From DATAEK01 sp036258055 (lineage in GTDB: Bacteria; Acidobacteriota; Vicinamibacteria; Vicinamibacterales; 2-12-FULL-66-21), in assembly GCA_036258055.1 (NCBI GenBank), contig DATAEK010000368.1, forward strand, positions 1 through 6,415: a stretch of 6,415 nt of DNA. Reading direction: 5' to 3'. Shown piece after piece: positions 1 to 5,076 of this stretch. The notes beneath the pieces were generated by a model, which was not told the DNA's origin, ran no database searches, and saw only the letters and a list, made by a program, of their open reading frames with translations. Position 1 is the first letter of the stretch. Every line of letters starts with the position of its first letter. A program made the position numbers and the translations under genes.

Positions 1-336
1 CGCACCGATTTGTGCGAAGTCGGTGTTGATGCCGAAGAGGTAGTAACGCTGCCCGCGTCCGGCGTCGTACGACGCGATGAAACGCGAACCGGGGTAGATC
101 GGCAGCCCCCGAGTCTGTTCGGTCGGTTCGCCGGGCGCGCCCTGCGCGGCCGTGGCCGATGGATCCGGCGGCAATACCTTGAGGCCCTGCGTGCCGGCCG
201 GCTTCGCGGTCGGCGGGGCAGGGCTCGACGGCTGGGGTTTGGACTGCTCACCAGGCCGGGGAAAGGGCTGCGGCGTCTGGGCGAGCGCGCCTGCCGTCGA
301 GGCCGCGAATACGAGAGCTGTCAGGCCGCGTCGCAT
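1..336 (-). CDS. Exported protein of unknown function, N-terminal part (runs off window)
   Basis: The reading frame is open from the ATG at 336 to the window edge, giving 112 residues and no stop. Residues 1-20 (MRRGLTALVFAASTAGALAQ) form a good Sec signal peptide: two arginines, a hydrophobic core, and an ALA site with cleavage likely before Gln20. There is no lipobox Cys. Residues about 21-75 are a low-complexity stretch rich in Pro, Ala, Gln and Ser, likely a flexible linker. A folded part seems to begin near residue 76, with LPIYPGSRF, ASYDAGRGQRYYLFG and NTDFAQIG. I recognise no named domain, so no function is given; an extracytoplasmic location is inferred. The ATG is preferred because a perfect TATAAT lies 6 nt upstream and no well-spaced Shine-Dalgarno is present. 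The gene is divergent from htpX. The plus-strand frame across the same bases is Arg-rich and looks like a shadow. Confidence 0.8.
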   Translation of the reverse strand, partial: MRRGLTALVFAASTAGALAQTPQPFPRPGEQSKPQPSSPAPPTAKPAGTQGLKVLPPDPSATAAQGAPGEPTEQTRGLPIYPGSRFIASYDAGRGQRYYLFGINTDFAQIGA

Positions 337-342
337 CCCCGG

Positions 343-348
343 ATTATA
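343..348 (-). promoter_or_regulatory. -10 box of the exported-protein gene, probably leaderless
   Basis: Read on the minus strand this is a perfect TATAAT, followed by 6 nt (CCGGGG) and then the ATG at 336. With the usual distance from -10 to the transcription start, the RNA would begin at or next to the A of the ATG, so the mRNA would be leaderless. No convincing -35 hexamer is visible 16-18 nt upstream. The only upstream GAGG lies about 14 nt from the ATG, too far for a normal Shine-Dalgarno. Confidence 0.5.
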
Positions 349-441
349 GCCCTCGGGCTCGACGCAGCCGGCGCGGGAATTGGCGGCGCGACCGGCGTGT
401 TCTTCTAGTACCGGCACCCGGTGTGCCGCCCTCAGGGGGAG

Positions 442-447
442 TACAAT
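442..447 (+). promoter_or_regulatory. -10-like box of htpX, probably leaderless
   Basis: TACAAT matches the -10 consensus at 5 of 6 positions and is followed by 6 nt (CACGTC) and the ATG at 454. This is the same geometry as the divergent gene. A purine tract AGGGGGAG at 434-441 could serve as a ribosome binding site, but it is 12 nt from the ATG. If the hexamer is the true -10, that tract lies upstream of the transcript start. No -35 consensus is seen. The choice between a leaderless start and a distant Shine-Dalgarno is open. Confidence 0.42.
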
Positions 448-453
448 CACGTC

Positions 454-1290
454 ATGCCCAACGGATTGAAGACCGCACTGCTGCTCGGCGCGCTGAGTGG
501 GATGCTGCTGCTGGTTGGCGACCTCGCCGGCGGTCAGCAGGGACTGATGATCGCGTTCGCCTTCGCCGCTGTGATGAACCTCGGCTCCTACTGGTTCTCG
601 GACAAGATCGTCCTGCGGATGTACCGCGCGCAGGAAGTCGGTCCGACGCATCCGCTCTACAAGATCACCGAGCGGTTGACACGGCAGGGCGGCCTGCCGA
701 TGCCGAAGGTGTACATCATCGCGGATCCGTCACCGAACGCCTTCGCGACGGGCCGCAATCCCGAACACGCCGCCGTCGCGGCGACAGAGGGCATCCTCCA
801 GGTGCTGAGCGAGCACGAGCTGGAAGGTGTGATCGCGCACGAGCTGGCGCATGTGAAGCATCGCGACATCCTGATCAGTTCCGTGGCGGCCACGCTGGCG
901 GCGGCGATCATGATGATCGGCCGAATGGCGATGTATGCCGGGATCTTCGGGGGCCGTGACGATCGGAATCACAGTTCGAATCCCATCGCGATGCTGGCGA
1001 TGATGATTCTGTCGCCGATTGCGGCGCTCCTGATTCAGTCGGCCATCTCGCGCTCGCGAGAGTTCGCGGCTGATGCCGGTGGCGCGAAAATCGCGGGCAC
1101 GCCCTACGGCCTGGCGGACGCACTCCGAAAAATCGAAGCGGTCTCGAAGCGGGTGCCGCTCGATGCCAACCCGGCAACGGCGCACATGTTCATCATCAAG
1201 CCGTTCTCCGGTCAGGGTTTGATGTCGCTTTTCAGCACTCACCCGCCGACCGAGGCGCGCATTCGCGCGCTGCTCGAGGGTCCGAGGTAA
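454..1290 (+). CDS. htpX: HtpX-type M48 family membrane zinc metalloprotease
   Basis: A 278-residue protein, close to the usual HtpX length of about 280-295. Known role of the family: an inner-membrane endoprotease with a cytoplasmic active site that cleaves misfolded or damaged membrane proteins alongside FtsH. Visible features: two N-terminal hydrophobic segments (about residues 6-22 and 30-48); the PNAFATG motif (94-100); the zinc-binding HELAH motif (His129, Glu130, His133) in VIAHELAHVKHRD; two further hydrophobic segments (about 140-165 and 176-197); SREFAADAGGA (201-211), whose Glu203 is the expected third zinc ligand; and the C-terminal STHPPTEARI signature (261-270). All catalytic residues are present. 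The ATG at 454 is chosen over the upstream in-frame GTG at 421 because the protein begins correctly there and the upstream stretch holds promoter-like and purine-rich sequence. A Clp-type ATPase follows on the same strand after 191 nt, suggesting a shared proteostasis theme. Confidence 0.93.
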   Translation: MPNGLKTALLLGALSGMLLLVGDLAGGQQGLMIAFAFAAVMNLGSYWFSDKIVLRMYRAQEVGPTHPLYKITERLTRQGGLPMPKVYIIADPSPNAFATGRNPEHAAVAATEGILQVLSEHELEGVIAHELAHVKHRDILISSVAATLAAAIMMIGRMAMYAGIFGGRDDRNHSSNPIAMLAMMILSPIAALLIQSAISRSREFAADAGGAKIAGTPYGLADALRKIEAVSKRVPLDANPATAHMFIIKPFSGQGLMSLFSTHPPTEARIRALLEGPR

Positions 1291-1324
1291 GTCACCGTTC
1301 TACACTGGTGTGTGTTATGCGTTC

Positions 1325-1353
1325 TCCGCCGCGTACGTTTAACGCGCGGCGGA
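1325..1353 (+). other. GC-rich hairpin between htpX and the Clp ATPase gene
   Basis: A perfect 9-bp inverted repeat (TCCGCCGCG and CGCGGCGGA) flanks an 11-nt AT-richer loop that could form three more pairs (CGT/ACG) after a TA bulge. It starts 35 nt after the htpX stop. No T-run follows on either side, so it is not a canonical intrinsic terminator. It could stabilise the htpX 3' end, be a weak terminator, or belong to the leader of the downstream gene. The rest of 1291-1481 shows no clear -35/-10 pair and no CIRCE element. Confidence 0.35.
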
Positions 1354-1470
1354 CGCGCCCTTCCGTCACGGCGCCTCGCGATCCCTCGCATTTTCAATCA
1401 GATATCTTTTCCACTCCGCGGCCGGGCTTCTGGATCGCGTCTTGCTGATACTTCTGCAGCATTCGTTTCC

Positions 1471-1476
1471 GGGAGG
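1471..1476 (+). promoter_or_regulatory. Ribosome binding site that fixes the GTG start of the Clp ATPase gene
   Basis: GGGAGG lies 5 nt before the GTG at 1482. This spacing supports the GTG as the start, and the encoded protein begins there just ahead of the Clp N-domain. It contrasts with the two genes at the left of the window, which lack a well-placed Shine-Dalgarno. Confidence 0.65.
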
Positions 1477-1481
1477 CCGCC

Positions 1482-3776
1482 GTGGAGGACTTCGACATCC
1501 CACAGAACAAATTGGCTGAGTCGGCGGAACGTGTCGTGGACCGCGCGCTCGAGGAAGCACGGCGCCGCGAGCACGGGATCCTGACGAATGAGCACCTGTG
1601 CCTGGCCTTCGCCCAGATCGAGTGGGACATGTTCGGCGAGGTCATGCGCGACCTCTCGCTCAACCCGCACGAGATACTCCAGGCACTCGAGGCACACCTG
1701 CGTGTGCTGCCGACAGCGCCCGGGCGTGGCCTTCGCATCGCGCCGTCCACCAAGCTCCTCTTCAAGCTCGCCCTGTTGCACGCCAGCCGTTCAGGCCGGC
1801 ATGCGATCGAATCGAGCGACCTGTTCTCCGCGATTTTCGAAGAGACCCAGGGGATTCCCGTGTCGATCATCCGTCGGCACGGAATCGAGCCGGAAGCCAT
1901 TGTCTCGAAGCTTGCGACCCGCCTGCGCGATCACGAGCTGCGAGAGGAACGGCTCAAGAAGCGGTTCGAGCTGCCGCCCTTCCTCAAGCACTTCGCCACG
2001 AACCTCAATCAGCTCGCCAGGCAGGACAAGATCCCGCCCGTCTTCGGCCGCGACTTCGAGATGGATCAGGTCCTCGAGATTCTCTGCCATCGCGAGCGCG
2101 CGAACTCGGTGCTGTTGCTCGGGGAACCCGGGGTCGGGAAGACCGCGATTGCGGAGGGATTGGCCCGGCGTCTCGAGTTCGAGCCCGAGAAGGTTCCGGT
2201 CAGGCTGCGCGACTGCCAGATCGTCAACCTGCAGATGAACACCATGGTCGCCGGCACGATGCTGCGCGGGATGTTCGAGGACCGGATCCAGAACGTCATC
2301 CGCGAGATCAAGGAGCGGCCCAACCTGATTCTGTTCATCGACGAGATGCACACGATGATCGGCGCCGGATCCGCGCTCGGCGCCCCCTCGGACGCCGCCA
2401 ACGTGTTCAAGTCGGTCCTCGCCCGCGGCGAGGTCCGGATTGTCGGTGCGACGACGCTCAGCGAGTACAAGGAGTTCGTGCAGGAGGACGAGGCGCTGGC
2501 GCGGCGGTTCAGGACGGTTCACGTCGCCGAGCCGACGGTCGACCAGACGCGCCACATCCTCTACAACCTCCGGCCGCGGCTCGAGCGCAATTACTCCGTG
2601 CGCATCACCGATCAGGCGATCGAGACGGCGCTCGAAATGTCGCCGCGTTACATGCGGCATTTGCAGCTGCCCGACAAAGTCATCGGCTGGCTCGACACCG
2701 CCGCGGTCCGCGCGGAGATCGATCGCCGACTCGAGGTGACGACCGCTGACGTCGTCACCGTCATCTCGAAAATCGCGTGCATTCCGGAAGACATGGTCTT
2801 CCGCGACGTGAGCGATCGCTTCCACGATATCGAAGCCCGGCTCGGCACGCGGGTCGTCGGGCAACAGGCGGCGATTCAGGCCGTGGCGCGGCGGCTGATC
2901 CTGAACAAAGGGCCGCTGAAGGACGGATTCGATCGTCCGGATGGTGTCCTGCTGTTCCTGGGACCAACCGGCGTCGGTAAGACGGAGCTCGCGAAATCGG
3001 TTGCGGCGTTCCTCTTCGGCGACGAGAAAAAGATGATCCGTGTCGACATGTCGGAGTACCAGGATGGCGCCGTGGCCGTCGACAAGCTGATCGGCATGCC
3101 ACGCGGGATCGTGGGTTCCGAGCGTGGCGGCGTCCTGACGAACCAGTTGAAAGACAATCCGTACTCGGTCGTGCTGCTCGACGAAGTCGAGAAAGCCAGC
3201 CCGAGCATGTTGAATCTGTTCCTTCAGGCGTTCGACGAGGGCTGGATCACGGACGGCCGGGGCAAGCGGGTCTACTTGAGCGACGCCATTGTCATCATGA
3301 CGTCCAATCTCGGGTCCGAGTGCTTCCGGCGGCTGACCAGTCCGCTGGGCTTCCTGTCCAAGCAGGTGAGCGTCGAGCAGATCGACTCTGAGATCACCCG
3401 AGAGCTCGAGCGACGGTTCACACCGGAATTCCGGAACCGGATCGACGAGGTCGTCATCTTCCGGCCGCTCAGCCGGGACGAAGTCAGAGCCATCGCCGTG
3501 CAGCAAATCGCGAAGATCGACCAGTCGCTCGCGCGGAGCGGACGTACGCTCGTCGTGACGCCGGAGGCTCTCGAGTCCCTCGTGCAGGACGGGTACAGCC
3601 TTGCCTACGGCGCGCGTTTCCTCAAACGAACGATCGAGGATCGCATCAAACTGCCGATCAGCCAGCACTGGAGCGAGGGGACCGTTTTCACCGCTGACGT
3701 GCGGGACGGACACGTGGAGGTCGAGGTCACCTCACCGGCCGCGGTGCCGTTGTCGTCGCTGGCGGCAACGGCGTAA
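1482..3776 (+). CDS. ClpA-type double AAA+ unfoldase (Clp protease ATP-binding subunit) with atypical pore loops
   Basis: 764 residues, close to E. coli ClpA (758). Order: Clp N-domain with two repeats (about 1-145), D1 (about 165-440), D2 (about 441-745). D1 has Walker A GEPGVGKT (214-221), Walker B LILFIDE (282-288), sensor GATT (322-325) and arginine finger ARRF (340-343). D2 has Walker A GPTGVGKT (494-501), Walker B VVLLDE (563-568), sensor TSN (607-609), FTPEFRNRID (646-655) and sensor-2 GAR (710-712). No ClpB/ClpC-type middle domain interrupts D1, which points to ClpA organisation. LGF (622-624) sits where the ClpP-binding IGL/LGF loop is expected. Family role: ATP-driven unfolding and delivery of proteins to ClpP in the cytoplasm. 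Odd: the D1 pore loop reads GTMLRG (258-263) rather than GTKYRG, and the D2 loop GIVG (542-545) rather than GYVG, so both pore tyrosines are missing. No clpS or clpP is adjacent. It may be a diverged paralogue with its own substrates, so I assign no symbol. It is preceded by htpX. Confidence 0.9.
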   Translation: MEDFDIPQNKLAESAERVVDRALEEARRREHGILTNEHLCLAFAQIEWDMFGEVMRDLSLNPHEILQALEAHLRVLPTAPGRGLRIAPSTKLLFKLALLHASRSGRHAIESSDLFSAIFEETQGIPVSIIRRHGIEPEAIVSKLATRLRDHELREERLKKRFELPPFLKHFATNLNQLARQDKIPPVFGRDFEMDQVLEILCHRERANSVLLLGEPGVGKTAIAEGLARRLEFEPEKVPVRLRDCQIVNLQMNTMVAGTMLRGMFEDRIQNVIREIKERPNLILFIDEMHTMIGAGSALGAPSDAANVFKSVLARGEVRIVGATTLSEYKEFVQEDEALARRFRTVHVAEPTVDQTRHILYNLRPRLERNYSVRITDQAIETALEMSPRYMRHLQLPDKVIGWLDTAAVRAEIDRRLEVTTADVVTVISKIACIPEDMVFRDVSDRFHDIEARLGTRVVGQQAAIQAVARRLILNKGPLKDGFDRPDGVLLFLGPTGVGKTELAKSVAAFLFGDEKKMIRVDMSEYQDGAVAVDKLIGMPRGIVGSERGGVLTNQLKDNPYSVVLLDEVEKASPSMLNLFLQAFDEGWITDGRGKRVYLSDAIVIMTSNLGSECFRRLTSPLGFLSKQVSVEQIDSEITRELERRFTPEFRNRIDEVVIFRPLSRDEVRAIAVQQIAKIDQSLARSGRTLVVTPEALESLVQDGYSLAYGARFLKRTIEDRIKLPISQHWSEGTVFTADVRDGHVEVEVTSPAAVPLSSLAATA

Positions 3777-3781
3777 GGGGT

Positions 3782-4849
3782 TCAGGAACGGCGATGCTCG
3801 GGCTGCGTCCAGCTGAATTCCTGCTGTTCGGCTGACGGCGGCTCTTCTTCGGGCACATCGTCGGCAGACGATTCATCCTGCGCGTCCTTGCCGTACCGGC
3901 GGGTCGACAGCGCGTATTTGTCTTGCAACGCGTGGATCAGCGATCGCACGGTCGCTGTGTACGACTTCGGCACGTAGGCGCCGGCGTAGAGGCGCTGGTA
4001 CCCGTCCACGAGATCCGGCCATTCTGCCTGCAGGAACTTCATGAAGTGATCGCGGGTGCCACCCTTGAGGTGCATCACGTTCGCGCCGAGAAACGCCGCG
4101 CCGTGATCCGCGATGGCCTTGATCGTCGCTTCGAGCCGCGCCGGCTGTGTCGTGAAGCCGGGAACGACGGGCGCCATGAGCACACCGGCATTGACCCCTG
4201 CGTCCCGGAGTTGCCGCACCGCGCGCAGGCGCTGCAGCGGCGGCGCCGTCCCTGGTTCGAGGGCCTCCCAGGCTTCCTGATTCACCGTCGGTACGCTGAT
4301 ACAGACGGTGCAGTTGCCCTGCCGGCCAAGTTCCGCGAGCAGATCGGCGTCGCGCACGACCATCGGTCCCTTCGTGACCAGGCCGATCGGCGTGCGGCCG
4401 GCGATCAAGGCTTCGAGCGATCGACGCGTGATCTTGTAGTGGCCTTCAATCGGTTGGTAAGGATCCGTCGCAGTGCCGAACGCGACCAGCTCTCTCGTCC
4501 ACGATGGCCGATCCAGCTCGCGGCGCAGCACGTCCGCGAAGTTCACCTTCACGAAGATCAGCGACGAGAACTCGTCGTCGGGGCCGAGCTCGAACTGGGT
4601 CTGGTAGCGGCGGGCAAAGCAGTAGTGGCAGCCGTGCGTACAGCCGCGATACGGGTTCAGGGTCCAGCTGAAGGGCATCCCCTTCACCCCGTTCAGCGCC
4701 GAGCGGCAGGTGACTTCCTGGTAGCGCGCGCGATCGGCGCGAAGGCGCGCCTGATCGAGTCCATCCACGCCGTCACGCTTCACCGTCAGCGCAATCGTCC
4801 TGGTCGTGGGAGGACGCGGAGGGCTGTCGAACAATCGGGGGGCATCCAT
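3782..4849 (-). CDS. SplB-like (Rv2578c-type) radical SAM protein
   Basis: 355 residues from the ATG at 4849. The radical SAM cluster motif CX3CX2C is CTHGCHYC, with Cys70, Cys74 and Cys77 binding the [4Fe-4S] cluster that cleaves S-adenosylmethionine. It lies in the family signature NPYRGC...CFAR (65-80). The preceding CRSALN and MPFSWTLNPYRG (48-69), GTATDPYQPIE (125-135), LVTKGP (157-162), ISVPTVN (184-190) and APVVPG (226-231) follow the SplB/COG1533-like fold. The substrate of these stand-alone proteins is not established, and I infer no reaction beyond radical SAM chemistry. The C-terminus (about 322-345) is an acidic, probably disordered tail. An upstream in-frame TTG at 4903 would add 18 residues, but those bases look like a -35 box, so the ATG is preferred. 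The gene converges on the Clp ATPase gene with 5 bp between the stops. Confidence 0.88.
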   Translation of the reverse strand: MDAPRLFDSPPRPPTTRTIALTVKRDGVDGLDQARLRADRARYQEVTCRSALNGVKGMPFSWTLNPYRGCTHGCHYCFARRYQTQFELGPDDEFSSLIFVKVNFADVLRRELDRPSWTRELVAFGTATDPYQPIEGHYKITRRSLEALIAGRTPIGLVTKGPMVVRDADLLAELGRQGNCTVCISVPTVNQEAWEALEPGTAPPLQRLRAVRQLRDAGVNAGVLMAPVVPGFTTQPARLEATIKAIADHGAAFLGANVMHLKGGTRDHFMKFLQAEWPDLVDGYQRLYAGAYVPKSYTATVRSLIHALQDKYALSTRRYGKDAQDESSADDVPEEEPPSAEQQEFSWTQPEHRRS

Positions 4850-4873
4850 GAGCTTTCGTCTTTTATTCGCCTC

Positions 4874-4903
4874 ATGATGCTCCTCACCCGCCGGCAAAGT
4901 CAA
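4874..4903 (-). promoter_or_regulatory. Candidate sigma-70-type promoter of the radical SAM gene
   Basis: On the minus strand TTGACT (4903-4898, 5 of 6 to the -35 consensus) is separated by 18 nt from CATCAT (4879-4874, 4 of 6 to the -10 consensus, keeping the key A2 and T6). Transcription would start roughly 18-20 nt before the ATG at 4849, after a purine-rich leader that ends in GACGAAAGCTC. The promoter lies between the inferred insertion sequence end and the gene. Whether it is native or partly created by the insertion cannot be decided from this window. Confidence 0.4.
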
Positions 4904-4926
4904 ACCCTGGGTCGAGATCTGTCAAG

Positions 4927-4945
4927 ACTCGTTAGAAATGTCCCC
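4927..4945 (+). repeat. Terminal direct repeat, copy 1 (19 bp)
   Basis: ACTCGTTAGAAATGTCCCC, identical to the copy starting 26 nt further on. On the opposite strand it begins GGGGACATTTCTAACG. Repeated short motifs at insertion sequence ends are commonly transposase binding sites, which is the inferred role here. Confidence 0.75.
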
Positions 4946-4952
4946 GCTCTTA

Positions 4953-4971
4953 ACTCGTTAGAAATGTCCCC
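4953..4971 (+). repeat. Terminal direct repeat, copy 2 (19 bp)
   Basis: A perfect second copy of ACTCGTTAGAAATGTCCCC, separated from the first by 7 nt (period 26 nt). TGTCAA occurs just before copy 1 (4920-4925) and again just after copy 2 (4973-4978), so the whole block is bracketed by the same hexamer. Confidence 0.75.
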
Positions 4972-4997
4972 TTGTCAATTCTTTCCTGTGGGAGCTG

Positions 4998-5022
4998 TGG
5001 AAAACTGGTTTGCAGTTTTCCA
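4998..5022. other. Perfect 10-bp hairpin in the insertion sequence tail
   Basis: TGGAAAACTG and CAGTTTTCCA form a perfect 10-bp stem around the 5-nt loop GTTTG. It lies about 55 nt past the transposase stop in the direction of transcription. There is no T-run after it on the minus strand, so a standard terminator is not supported. It may be a protein binding site, a transcript-stabilising structure or part of the transposition end. Confidence 0.6.
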
Positions 5023-5023
5023 A

Positions 5024-5060
5024 GGAGCGGTGGGCGCACGCTCTTCGCGTCCACGGCTCC
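5024..5060. other. Second inverted repeat in the insertion sequence tail
   Basis: GGAGCGGTGG (5024-5033) pairs with CCACGGCTCC (5051-5060) over 10 positions with one mismatch. An inner ACGC/GCGT stem closes the loop TCTTC, leaving a 4-nt bulge. It starts two bases after the first hairpin, giving tandem stem-loops between the transposase stop and the terminal repeats. Confidence 0.45.
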
Positions 5061-5076
5061 GGCAGCTTCCATAGGC

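Noticed and set aside
10..408. Plus-strand open frame of 132 codons
   Set aside because: It is very Arg/Gly-rich with no recognisable motif and lies opposite a minus-strand frame with a clear signal peptide and promoter; judged a high-G+C shadow.
1791..3713. Very long minus-strand open frame (640 codons) inside the Clp ATPase gene
   Set aside because: It is an antisense frame kept open by the G+C-rich codon pattern of the sense gene; its Asp/Arg/Leu-rich product has no domain features, while the sense frame carries every AAA+ motif.
4788..4877. Small minus-strand frame with GAGGAG upstream of an ATG at about 4877, overlapping the radical SAM start
   Set aside because: It is only 29 codons and in a different frame, and its ATG overlaps the proposed -10 box, so it would not be on the transcript from that promoter.
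4927..4971. CRISPR-like direct repeat array
   Set aside because: There are only two copies with a 7-nt gap, located at an insertion sequence end; no spacer-length units or cas genes are present.
4998..5060. Intrinsic terminator for the transposase
   Set aside because: Strong stems exist, but no T-run follows either of them on the minus strand, so only structured repeats are reported.
3923..5074. Plus-strand open frame of 383 codons opposite the radical SAM gene
   Set aside because: It is antisense to a gene with a complete CX3CX2C signature, runs across the insertion sequence boundary and its repeats, and encodes an Arg/His-rich product without family features.
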